This document shows positions 33,369 through 40,806 of a DNA stretch of 64,000 nt, piece after piece. The notes beneath the pieces were generated by a model that ran no database searches, was not told where the DNA came from, and worked only from the letters and a program-made list of their open reading frames with translations. Source of the DNA: Micromonospora chokoriensis (GTDB lineage: Bacteria; Actinomycetota; Actinomycetes; Mycobacteriales; Micromonosporaceae); contig NZ_JOAN01000016.1 in the NCBI RefSeq assembly GCF_000718555.1, positions 1-64,000 on the forward strand, read 5' to 3'. Made by a program: the position numbers and the translations under genes. The first letter of the stretch is position 1, and each line of letters begins with the position of its first letter.

Positions 33369-34880
33369 TCAGCGCACGTGCACGAACACCGGGTTCGAGT
33401 AGAACCACAGGTCGTCCCACGGGCTCTCCAGCCCGTCGGCGAGCGGCTCGTCCTCGTCGGTGCTGGTGCCCCGCACCCGCGCGTAGGTGTCGGCCTCGAC
33501 GTTGCGCAGGGTGTGCCGGATGACGTAGCTGTCCCCGTGTCGACGCCAGTCCCGCGGGCCGAAGCGGGCCGCCACCTTGGTGGTGGGGTTGGTGTCGGCG
33601 TCCAGGCTGGCGCTCGGGCCGGTGATCTGGCCGACGATCAGGTCGACCCGACGGACCTCGGGCCGGTCACCGTTCGCGTTCGCCCCACCCAGCGGGCGGA
33701 ACGTGATCTCGATCTCGACATCGGTACGGCTACGCCGGCTCACCGTGATCGTCTCGCCCACCTCGGCGGTCCTGCCCTGGGACGTGGCGGTGACGTCGAG
33801 GTTGCGGATCAGGTCACCGGTGGTGACCCAGATGCGGCCGTTGCGCAGGCCGTCCATGATGTCGCCGTAGTCCTGGCGGGCGTGCACGTACGTCTTGCTG
33901 TACTCGCCCGGCCAGAAGTCGGAGCCACCGCGGGTCCAGTGCACGTGCGAGTCCGAGGTCGCGGTGATCCACCAGCGCCGCCCCTCGCCGAGCAGGGAGT
34001 CCCACAGGCCACCGACCCGGGCGGTCATCTGGTCGAAGCCGCCGTAGGTGGGGTGGTTGCCGTACCCGCCGCGCTTGCCACCGTTGAGCGGGCCGGCCTG
34101 GTGGCCGGGGGCACCCTCGAAGCCGATGTAGACGTCCGGCGCGGCATTGTTGCCGTTACGGAACTCGCGCGGGGTGTCCTGACCGTAGACACCGAGACCG
34201 GGCGCCGAACGGGACGCGTGGTGGGCGATCACCAGCGGCTTGTGCGGCATGCCCCGGGCGACCTTGAGGAACTCCACCATCTTGGCCTCGGTGTCGCGGG
34301 CCGGGTCGGTGGGGAACGCGTCGTACTTGGCGAACCGGCTCTCCAGCTCGAAGAGCTGCTTGGCCTCGTCGTCGTGGCGCGGAATCATCAGCGTGTGGTG
34401 ATCCAGCGAGGGCGCGTCGAACTCCATGCCCCAGAACTGGAGCACCTCGGGGACCAGCTTGCGCGAGCGCAGCAGGTCGGGGTACGCCTGCTCGATGTTC
34501 ACCTTCGAGTGGGTGGGTCCACCGTGGTCGGTGCACATCGCCCAGGTCAGACCGAAGTGCTTTGCCATGATGGCGTTGGTGACGATCGGGTAGACCGCGT
34601 CCGCACCCTTGTGGAAGACAATCGGGGACTTCGTGGTGTCGAACTCGCCGCTGTACTCGGAGTGGATGTGGTGGTCGCCCGCGCGCCACACCCGGTTCTT
34701 GGAGTTGCCCCGGTCGCTCTTGTCGTCGTCACCCGGCCGGAGGTCCTCGTCGGCCCACGCCGCGCTGGCACCGACCAGCGGGCTGGCCGCGGCCAGCGTC
34801 GCGCCGACGCCCGCGTACTTGACCAGCTTGCGCCGCGACAGCTGAGCGTGCTCGGTCTCTTCGGGATGCTTGTCTCTCAC
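33369..34880 (-). CDS. Tat-exported PHP-domain metal-dependent phosphoesterase-like protein
   Basis: A 503-residue secreted protein. The N terminus has the Tat motif SRRKL (15-19), a hydrophobic stretch and a likely cleavage after AWA (residue 43). The mature part has the PHP-type metal site HHIH (70-73), further ligands in CTDHGGPTH, FWGMEFD, PLVIAHHASRSAPG and ITATSDSHVHW, which together mirror the PHP/CEHR phosphoesterase fold. The C-terminal 130 residues are a beta-rich domain. It is single-copy and not in an operon. The substrate is unknown, possibly a phosphorylated extracellular molecule. Cofactor-loaded export by Tat fits a metalloenzyme. Confidence 0.85.
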   Translation of the reverse strand: MRDKHPEETEHAQLSRRKLVKYAGVGATLAAASPLVGASAAWADEDLRPGDDDKSDRGNSKNRVWRAGDHHIHSEYSGEFDTTKSPIVFHKGADAVYPIVTNAIMAKHFGLTWAMCTDHGGPTHSKVNIEQAYPDLLRSRKLVPEVLQFWGMEFDAPSLDHHTLMIPRHDDEAKQLFELESRFAKYDAFPTDPARDTEAKMVEFLKVARGMPHKPLVIAHHASRSAPGLGVYGQDTPREFRNGNNAAPDVYIGFEGAPGHQAGPLNGGKRGGYGNHPTYGGFDQMTARVGGLWDSLLGEGRRWWITATSDSHVHWTRGGSDFWPGEYSKTYVHARQDYGDIMDGLRNGRIWVTTGDLIRNLDVTATSQGRTAEVGETITVSRRSRTDVEIEITFRPLGGANANGDRPEVRRVDLIVGQITGPSASLDADTNPTTKVAARFGPRDWRRHGDSYVIRHTLRNVEADTYARVRGTSTDEDEPLADGLESPWDDLWFYSNPVFVHVR

Positions 34881-35015
34881 GTGAGAGCCTCTCCTCGATC
34901 AAGCGAATGCTCTTTCGATCAAGGAGCCTCGAAGAGGGCGGTGAACTCCCGTCGTATGGGGCACGTGTTCACGATGAACACTCCGTCCGGGGCCGGTGGG
35001 CCGCCGACGGCCTGG

Positions 35016-35678
35016 TCAGATCCGGGCTCGGGGCAGCCAGCCCAGGAATCGGAGCCGGACCCGAGGCAGCGGCAGCGTGGGCAGGTCCTGGGCGGCGGCG
35101 ACGAGACAGGAGCCGAGATAGACCGCGAGGGCGGCGCGCGCTCCACCGAACTCGGCGAGCAGTTGGCTCTGTTTGGTGGCGCAGGGCCACTCACGGCCGC
35201 ATCCGGTGCAGGTCCAGCTCGGTGGGTTGGGCAGGTGCTCGGGCAGCTTGGCGCGGCGATACCGGCCGACGACGCTGTTGTCCGTGCGGACGTCGCGCCG
35301 CCGTGGCGCGGGGCCCTCGTTGCGGTGTACGACCGAACGGGCAGCGGGCAGGTAGCGCCCGACGGTGCCGAAGAGCACTCCAACGCGGATCAGGGCGTCC
35401 GGGCCGACGTGCTGGGCCAGCAACGCGGTCATCAGGTAGTGCCCCAGCAGGTCGAAGGCGTCGTGGTGCAGACCCAGGTCACGACAGAGGTCGACGAATT
35501 CCGGCGTAGTCAACGGCACCCGGTCGTCGAGTGCGCGGCGCAGCACCTTGCGCAGCGCGTCGCCCAGCCTCGCCAGTGCGTCACCCTCGCCCAACCCTAA
35601 GCTGTCCTCGTCCGCCACCCGGGCCAGCGCCTCGGCCACGGCAAGCTGAACGACACGGTCAGGATCCGTACTGTCCAA
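35016..35678 (-). CDS. Hypothetical protein with CxxC...C zinc-binding-like motif
   Basis: A 220-residue protein. The start is a TTG at 35678 with GGAGGG seven bases upstream; the overlapping ATG four codons earlier is in another frame that stops at once. The C-terminal CTGCGREWPC motif near residue 155 (WTCTGCGREWPC) and the following LLAEFGGARAALAVYLGSCLVAAAQDLP helix form a pattern I recall from conserved actinobacterial proteins of unknown function. The N-terminal half is a helical bundle (ALARLGDALRKVLRRALDD, FVDLCRDLG). Cytosolic. The motif may bind zinc, but no enzymatic role can be assigned. Confidence 0.7.
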   Translation of the reverse strand: MDSTDPDRVVQLAVAEALARVADEDSLGLGEGDALARLGDALRKVLRRALDDRVPLTTPEFVDLCRDLGLHHDAFDLLGHYLMTALLAQHVGPDALIRVGVLFGTVGRYLPAARSVVHRNEGPAPRRRDVRTDNSVVGRYRRAKLPEHLPNPPSWTCTGCGREWPCATKQSQLLAEFGGARAALAVYLGSCLVAAAQDLPTLPLPRVRLRFLGWLPRARI

Positions 35679-36105
35679 CGCTCATCCCTCCGTGGGCCGG
35701 TCTCCCGGCGGTGGCCCGGGTCGTCCTCCGACGACGCCGGGAATCATGAACAAGATTTCGCTGTCGGCCGCGGCGGCGGCTAGGCCAGCAGGCGTAGAAC
35801 CATTCGGCGCGCTAGCCGAAAAGCGAAGTCGATCTGCCGACACATCTCGGCGATTCGCGGGACGGCGCGACAGTGATTGTCGTATGGTGAAATTCCCATC
35901 TGCAGATATTGCGTTCCAGAGCCACCGAACGGTCAGACCAGATCCGATGCACTCAACCGGTCGCTGCCGTCCCGCTCGCGACGTTCCACTGCACCGCACC
36001 GCCGGCCAACATCGTGCCGGGCGCCCCCGAGTGCCCCGACACGTACCGATTTCGCCGTCGGACCGTTCCACCACCCGGCGGCACTCCACCGGACGGAGAC
36101 AGCGG
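35679..36105. other. Intergenic region upstream of the AraC gene
   Basis: 427 bases separate the hypothetical gene and the AraC regulator. A frame runs through it from about 35692 in phase with the AraC gene, but its codon third positions are not GC-biased and it lacks a ribosome-binding site, so I treat it as non-coding. AT-richer segments at about 35870-35935 (TTGTCGTATGG near 35878-35888) could contain the AraC promoter. Confidence 0.5.
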
Positions 36106-37071
36106 ATGACGTCATCGCCAGTGCAGACCCACCGGTTCGACAGCCGTGACCCGGCGGCCGTCCAGGAGTTTCTGTCCGCGACGTACGACCCGAAACTGCG
36201 GATCCAGAGCACGGACCGCTACCGGCTCACCCATCACCGCGTCGACACCGGGCCCTTCGCCATCGCGACCACTCGCCAGACCGGGCACCTTGAGATCGGT
36301 ACCAGCAGCAACCTGCACGGACTGGTCATCGGCCGCACCCGCACCGCCCGCGTCGAGCGCTCCTGCGTCGGATCGGCCCACCGGTTCGGGCCCGGCGAGG
36401 TCTTCCTCGCCACCAGGCCGGCGGAGCCGTGCAACGTACGCTGGCATCCCGGTGAGGTGGAGCTCTGCGTGCTGGACCTGTCGGTGCTGGCGCAGGTGGC
36501 CACCACCGCGCCGGCCCGCCGGCCCGGTCGAATCCAGTTCACCGATTTGAATCCGGTCAGCACGGCCCTCGCCCGGCAGTGGCGCAACACCACCAGCTTC
36601 GTCCGCGACGTCGTGCTCAACAGCTCCGCCGCCGACGCGCAACCGCTGGTGATCGGCAATGCCGCACGGATGCTCGCCGCGGCGGCGCTCACGGTCTTCC
36701 CCAACACCGCGTTCACCGAACCGACCGCCGCGGACCGACATGACGCCACCACCGGCACGCTGCGACGGGCGATCGCGTTCCTGGAGGAGCACGCCGACCG
36801 GGACATCAGCGCGGCCGACATCGCCGGTGCCGCCGGCGTCTCCCTGCGGGCGGTGCAACTCGCCTTCCGCCGCCACCTCGGCACCACCCCCATGGCCCAC
36901 CTGCGTCGGATCCGCCTCGTGCGGGCGCACCACGACCTGGTGCGCGCCGACCCGCGCCAGGAGACCGTCTCGGCGATCGCCAGTCGGTGGGGGTTCGCCA
37001 GCCACAGCAGGTTCACCGCGCGATACCACGCCAGCTTCGGCGTGCCGCCGCGCGAGACGCTGCACACCTGA
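36106..37071 (+). CDS. AraC-family transcriptional regulator
   Basis: A 321-residue regulator. The N-terminal 200 residues form a cupin-like ligand/dimerisation domain of the AraC-binding-domain-like (CuRO/AraC_binding_2) type (HRFDSRDPAAVQEFLSATY... through VRWHPGEVELCVLDL). The C-terminal AraC domain (about 222-318) has both helix-turn-helices: ISAADIAGAAGVSLRAVQLAF and VSAIASRWGFASHSRFTARY. ATG 36106 is the first start with coding-like composition. It could activate the downstream DUF6624 gene or a distant target. Signal unknown. Confidence 0.85.
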   Translation: MTSSPVQTHRFDSRDPAAVQEFLSATYDPKLRIQSTDRYRLTHHRVDTGPFAIATTRQTGHLEIGTSSNLHGLVIGRTRTARVERSCVGSAHRFGPGEVFLATRPAEPCNVRWHPGEVELCVLDLSVLAQVATTAPARRPGRIQFTDLNPVSTALARQWRNTTSFVRDVVLNSSAADAQPLVIGNAARMLAAAALTVFPNTAFTEPTAADRHDATTGTLRRAIAFLEEHADRDISAADIAGAAGVSLRAVQLAFRRHLGTTPMAHLRRIRLVRAHHDLVRADPRQETVSAIASRWGFASHSRFTARYHASFGVPPRETLHT

Positions 37072-37138
37072 GACACAGAGCGCCCCCTCCCCCGCCGTCC
37101 GGCCCTCGGTCGCCTTCGACACGGCACTGCACGACGAG

Positions 37139-37603
37139 TTGATCGCGATGCTGGAGCGCGACCAGGCCGACCGCGCGGGCACGCCGCAGCACGAGTCCGA
37201 CCAGGCCCGCATCGCCCGGTTGAAGGAGATCATCCGTACCCGCGGCTGGCCGACGTTCGCCCTCGTGGGTGCGGACGGCGGCAACGCCGCCTGGGCGATC
37301 GCCCAGCACTCCGACCAGGATCCGACCTTTCAACAGGAGGCACTGGACCTGCTGCGGGCCGCGGTATCCGCAGGCCAGGCATCGCCGGGCAACCTGGCCT
37401 ACCTGGAGGACCGAGTCGCGGCGGGCAAGGGCGAGCCCCAGGTGTACGGCACTCAAATCCGCCGCGGACCGGGCGGCCCCGTCCCTGCGACCCCGATTAG
37501 GGACGAGCCGCGTGTCGAGCGGCGTCGGGCCGAGGCCGGTCTACCCACGCTGGCCAGCTACCTGGCCGAGATGACCACGATCTGCGCGCAGGACACCAAC
37601 TAA
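37139..37603 (+). CDS. DUF6624 domain-containing protein
   Basis: A protein of about 154 residues. Family hallmarks are ERDQADR (start of the domain), ARIARLKEIIRTRGWPTFALVG, AAWAIAQHSDQDPTFQQEALDLL, and NLAYLEDRVAAGKGEPQVYGTQ, typical of this actinobacterial protein family, whose role is unknown. The domain's first conserved helix (LHDELIAMLERDQ) begins at codon 37127, and there is no ATG before ATG 37148, which would cut it; I use the TTG at 37139. The upstream region overlaps nothing but has no good ribosome-binding site, so start choice is uncertain. It follows the AraC gene by about 70 bases. Confidence 0.7.
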   Translation: MIAMLERDQADRAGTPQHESDQARIARLKEIIRTRGWPTFALVGADGGNAAWAIAQHSDQDPTFQQEALDLLRAAVSAGQASPGNLAYLEDRVAAGKGEPQVYGTQIRRGPGGPVPATPIRDEPRVERRRAEAGLPTLASYLAEMTTICAQDTN

Positions 37604-37615
37604 GAGCGACCGGCG

Positions 37616-37701
37616 ATAGGTAGGTCGTTTGGGCGGTGAGGACCCCGAGGTAGCAAGCAGGCCCACCACCCGCCGACTCAAGTGACACCTATTGCCGGTC
37701 G
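37616..37701. repeat. 86-base element with 15-base terminal inverted repeats
   Basis: CGACCGGCGATAGGT (37616-37630) and ACCTATTGCCGGTCG (37687-37701) are inverted repeats with one mismatch, enclosing 56 bases that can also partly fold (GGGCGGTG against CACCACCC). The element has no gene and lies next to a transposase relic, which is how MITE-like elements or mobile terminators look. Confidence 0.55.
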
Positions 37702-37703
37702 AT

Positions 37704-38030
37704 CTAACGCGGGCGGGGCAGATGCGGGACCGGCCCTCCCCGAGCCGAGTCCCTGATTCGGCGCAGGACCGGGATGAATTGCGGGCTTTCACCACGATGC
37801 CCGGCGGTCACGACCATAGACAAGACCTTCTGTCCCTGCTCACAGGCCAGATGCGTTTTGGTGGTAAGACCGCCGCGAGATCGTCCGAGGGCGGGATCGG
37901 CGGGTCGTCGTGCACGCCGCCGGGTGGCTCTCTCTGCAGGTGGCCGTCAGTGCGAGCGTCGGCGGCGTCGGGCGACCGCCCCACCCTGTTCATCGATGCC
38001 GTGGCTGACCGCACCACTACCACTCGCTTG
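37704..38030 (-). pseudogene. Relic of an IS5-family transposase
   Basis: On the minus strand, one frame reads RSRGGLTTKTHLACEQGQ then SMVVTAGHRGESPQF then LRRIR (about 37890-37740), the central part of IS5-family DDE transposases. It ends at TAG 37704, and stop codons and frame changes interrupt both sides; neither terminus nor the catalytic Asp and Glu set is intact. It is therefore a decayed fragment, not an active gene. The AT content here is higher than in the neighbouring genes. Confidence 0.7.
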
Positions 38031-38148
38031 TCCCGCGCGAGCGCAATACGTCACCGCGCTGACCGAGAAGCGCGCCGGCCCGCAAGATCGAGTCCACCGT
38101 CATCTGTACAGTCCCGGGCAGTTCGGCATGGTTTGGTGACCGCATGGG

Positions 38149-39453
38149 TCAACTGCGGCCGCTCAGCAACCTATCGAGCACCCGCACGCCGAACTGGAGG
38201 CTGTCCACCGGCACGCGCTCGTCGACGCCATGGAACAGGCTGGAAAAGTCCATGTCGGACGGGAGACGCAGCGGCGTGAAGCCGACGCACTTCATGCCGA
38301 GCCGGTCGAAGGACTTGGCGTCGGTGCCGGCCGACAGCATGTACGGCAGTGGATGGGCGATCGGGTCCTCGGCGGTGAGCGCCTCGGAGATGTCCTTGAT
38401 CAGCGGGCCGTCGAAAGAGGTTTCCACAGCGGGCCGACGCACGATGGGTTCGCACTCGAAGGCGTCACCGAGCAGCTCGCCCATGACGCGGTCGAACTCC
38501 TCCTCCTGGCCGGGCAGGAACCGTCCATCGATCATCGCGACGGCCTCACCCGGGATCACGTTCACCTTCTGGCCGGCCCGCATGAAGGTGGGGTTGGCGG
38601 TGTTGGCGATGGATGCGCCGATCAGGCGAGCCATCGGGCCGAGTTGGGCAAGCAACGGCTCCGGGTCCTTAGCGTCGAAGGGGAGCTCCAGGAAGGAGCT
38701 GAGATCGCGGAGCAGGCTGCGGGTAGTGTCGGTCAGGTGGATTGGAAAGCGGTGCCTGCCGACGCGGGCGACGGCCTCGGCCAGCTCGGCCACGGCGTTG
38801 TGGTCTGGCAGCATCGATCCGTGCCCGGCGACGCCGCGGGCCCGGATCTGCATCCAGGAGAGGCCTTTTTCGGCGGTCTGGACGAGGTAGAGGCGTAGAT
38901 TGTCGCCGATCGTATACGAGAAGCCGCCCACCTCGCTGATCGCATCGGTGCAGTCCTCGAACCACTCGCGCCGGTTTTCCACGAGCCAGTGCGCACCGAG
39001 CTCGCCGCCGGCCTCCTCGTCGGCCACGAAGGCCAGCACGAGGTCGCGCTCAGGCCGGCGACCGGTTCGGACCATGTCTCGCACGACGGCCAGCACCATG
39101 GCATCCATGTTCTTCATGTCCACCGCGCCACGTCCCCAGACGCAGCCGTCCCTGAACTCGCCGGACAGCGGCGGGACGGACCAGTTGTCCTCCTCGAATG
39201 GGACGACGTCCAGATGCCCGTGCAGCAGCAGGGCGCCCCGGTCGGAGCCGGTGCCGGGGATCCGGGCGAGCAGGCTGGTCCGTTTCCCGTGGCCCGGAGG
39301 GGCGATGATCTCACAGGCGACCGCGACCTCGTCGAGCTTGCCGGCCACATATTCTGCCGTCAGCCGCTCGTCACCGAGGCCGTCACCGTAGTTGATCGAG
39401 TCGATTTGGATGAGTTCGCTGCAGAGCTGAGCAACTTCGTCCTCTGCGTTCAT
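38149..39453 (-). CDS. M20-family metallopeptidase/acylase
   Basis: A 434-residue zinc hydrolase of the M20 (ArgE/DapE/carboxypeptidase) family. Metal ligands are clear: His in LLHGHLDVV near residue 78, bridging Asp in GRGAVDMKNMDAMV near 113, Glu pair in FVADEEAGGE near 147, and the C-terminal His region. The dimerisation (lid) domain lies between about 190 and 310 with RARGVAGHGSM. It would hydrolyse an amino-acyl or acyl-amide bond in the cytosol. It is on the same strand as the membrane gene below, but a 46-base hairpin separates them, so a separate transcript is likely. Confidence 0.88.
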   Translation of the reverse strand: MNAEDEVAQLCSELIQIDSINYGDGLGDERLTAEYVAGKLDEVAVACEIIAPPGHGKRTSLLARIPGTGSDRGALLLHGHLDVVPFEEDNWSVPPLSGEFRDGCVWGRGAVDMKNMDAMVLAVVRDMVRTGRRPERDLVLAFVADEEAGGELGAHWLVENRREWFEDCTDAISEVGGFSYTIGDNLRLYLVQTAEKGLSWMQIRARGVAGHGSMLPDHNAVAELAEAVARVGRHRFPIHLTDTTRSLLRDLSSFLELPFDAKDPEPLLAQLGPMARLIGASIANTANPTFMRAGQKVNVIPGEAVAMIDGRFLPGQEEEFDRVMGELLGDAFECEPIVRRPAVETSFDGPLIKDISEALTAEDPIAHPLPYMLSAGTDAKSFDRLGMKCVGFTPLRLPSDMDFSSLFHGVDERVPVDSLQFGVRVLDRLLSGRS

Positions 39454-39517
39454 GAACTAGCTCCGCTTCCTGTTCGCTCTTGCCGCACTGACTGCCGGAC
39501 AACGACTGGGGCGTGCA

Positions 39518-39563
39518 ATCCGTCGCTGTCTCGGCAGAACGTATCGTCAGGACAGCGACGGAT
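39518..39563 (-). terminator. Hairpin terminator after the membrane gene
   Basis: ATCCGTCGCTGTC (39518-39530) and GACAGCGACGGAT (39551-39563) are perfect 13-base complements around a 20-base loop. The hairpin starts six bases after the stop codon of the membrane gene and before the M20 gene, so it closes the upstream operon. There is no T tail. Confidence 0.7.
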
Positions 39564-39568
39564 GACCA

Positions 39569-40306
39569 TCAACGTTGCTGTTGCGCGGACGCGCCGCTGG
39601 CAACATAGTCGCCGACGTCCACGCCGGTCTGCCACAGCAGACTGTGGTAGCTCTGGAACAGCGACCCGAGCTCGCGGCTCTGACAGCTGAACCCCTTGAA
39701 CTCGTCGCGTTCCACGACGAATGTCACGAAGACGATGTCGTCGTCGACCACCGCCATGCTGATCGCGTCACCGGTGTTGTTCTTCGCGACCCGCACTGTG
39801 TAATTCGGCCGGCGGTTGCGTTTCTGTTCTATTTCAAGCATGCCCTCCATGCCCAGGCCCTCGGGCCGGATCACGATCCTGCGGAAAGCGTGCCCCGCCG
39901 GATCGCGCGCCGCCCACTGCTCGCAGACCCTGAAATAGGTCTCGGCGTCCGGGCCGAGGGACTGGATTGACACCGGCCGCAGATAGGTGGTCCATACCCG
40001 GCGGCGCGCCTGCAGGACACGGGCGGCGAGGTCCAGATAGAACTCCGCCGCCGTCTCGTAGGTGCGCAGTTCCACCCGCCCGCGGGCGCTGTCCCTCCAG
40101 ACCGCCACCAGCTTGTCCAGGGAGACCAGGAGGTACAGGATCGAGGCAGAGACGAGCGGACCCTCGATGTACTTGTTGAAGCCCAGCTCGCGGCCCATGA
40201 AGAGGGCCACGAAGTAGAGCGGGATCGAGACCAGGAGTGCCGCCTTCAGCACCCGCCTGTCCCACCGCTCGCGCTCACCGGCGAACGACGTGTCGATTGG
40301 GTTCAC
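39569..40306 (-). CDS. Two-TM membrane protein with a C-terminal domain shared with the divergent HTH protein
   Basis: A 245-residue protein. Residues 20-38 and 49-66 are two hydrophobic helices (LKAALLVSIPLYFVALF and GPLVSASILYLLVSL) before a cytosolic domain (82-234). Its core motifs FYLDL (89-93), VWTTYLR (104-110), YF (124-125), GDAISMAVVDDDIVFVTF (179-196), SR (210-211) and LWQTGV (224-229) match, in order and spacing, those of the HTH protein encoded on the other strand (129-133, 144-150, 165-166, 225-243, 258-259, 272-277). The GTG start at 40306 overlaps the upstream TGA (GTGA) and is preceded by GGGAGGA. No catalytic HKD motif is visible although the fold resembles PLD-like sensor domains. 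Function unknown. Confidence 0.75.
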   Translation of the reverse strand: MNPIDTSFAGERERWDRRVLKAALLVSIPLYFVALFMGRELGFNKYIEGPLVSASILYLLVSLDKLVAVWRDSARGRVELRTYETAAEFYLDLAARVLQARRRVWTTYLRPVSIQSLGPDAETYFRVCEQWAARDPAGHAFRRIVIRPEGLGMEGMLEIEQKRNRRPNYTVRVAKNNTGDAISMAVVDDDIVFVTFVVERDEFKGFSCQSRELGSLFQSYHSLLWQTGVDVGDYVASGASAQQQR

Positions 40307-40554
40307 GAATCCTCCCGTGGCGTCGGAAGTCGGGGCGTCCTGTCCGTGGCCGGAACGGCCTTGCAGACCACGTTGCACCAGGTGCACTCCCAGACGTCGT
40401 ATGCCTTCAGCTCGAAGGTGCATGTCGGGAAGAACGTCTGGCGGTAAGTGGGCCGGTGGCCGCATTCTGGACAGGTCTCGCCGCTCTCACGAATATCGGT
40501 GCAGGAACCGCTGGGCGCTGCCTTTGCGCCAGTGCTGTCGGTGTGCGTGTTCAT
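40303..40554 (-). CDS. Small zinc-ribbon protein, first gene of the membrane-protein operon
   Basis: An 83-residue protein with seven cysteines. CPEC (28-31) and CTWC (57-60) are spaced by 25 residues, as in a zinc ribbon, and Cys18, Cys45 and Cys64 are extra. The rest is hydrophilic with FFPTCTFELKAYDVWE between the CxxC pairs. The ATG at 40554 has GGAGGAG six bases upstream. Its stop codon overlaps the start of the membrane gene by four bases, so the two are made together. It could bind DNA, RNA or metal, or serve as an adaptor for the membrane protein. It is not similar to a known family I can name. Confidence 0.7.
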   Translation of the reverse strand: MNTHTDSTGAKAAPSGSCTDIRESGETCPECGHRPTYRQTFFPTCTFELKAYDVWECTWCNVVCKAVPATDRTPRLPTPREDS

Positions 40555-40708
40555 ATTTTGGCTCCTCCACTCGAATTCCTCTGAATACAGAGAATGCGCC
40601 GACTTGACGGCGTCCACAATCGGGTGTTGCGAGGTGTGGCGAGGAATAGCGGGAAAGGGCCTGCCGCCAGGGCGAAGGGCATTCGAGAGCACAGGAGCGA
40701 CCCGCGAT

Positions 40709-40756
40709 GCATCGGTGCGCCACGTGCCGCCATGGCGGCACGTGGCGCACCGATGC
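40709..40756. promoter_or_regulatory. Perfect 48-bp palindrome between the divergent module genes
   Basis: Bases 40709-40732 (GCATCGGTGCGCCACGTGCC then GCCA) and 40733-40756 are exact reverse complements with no spacer, nesting two CACGTG and a central CCATGG. It lies 155 bases from the zinc-ribbon start and 51 bases before the HTH gene start. Such length suggests a high-affinity operator for a dimer or tetramer, or a cruciform. Confidence 0.85.
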
Positions 40757-40806
40757 GATCTTGTGCGAAGATGTGCATACCTCAGGGAGGGAAAGCGAGG
40801 TTCCGC

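Noticed and set aside
35692..36105. N-terminal extension of the AraC-type gene
   Set aside because: The extra 138 codons have unbiased third positions and no family similarity; the ATG at 36106 gives a normal AraC regulator.
36659..37138. Extension of the DUF6624 frame back into the AraC gene
   Set aside because: The overlapping part is antiphase shadow sequence of the AraC HTH region and has no DUF6624 motifs.
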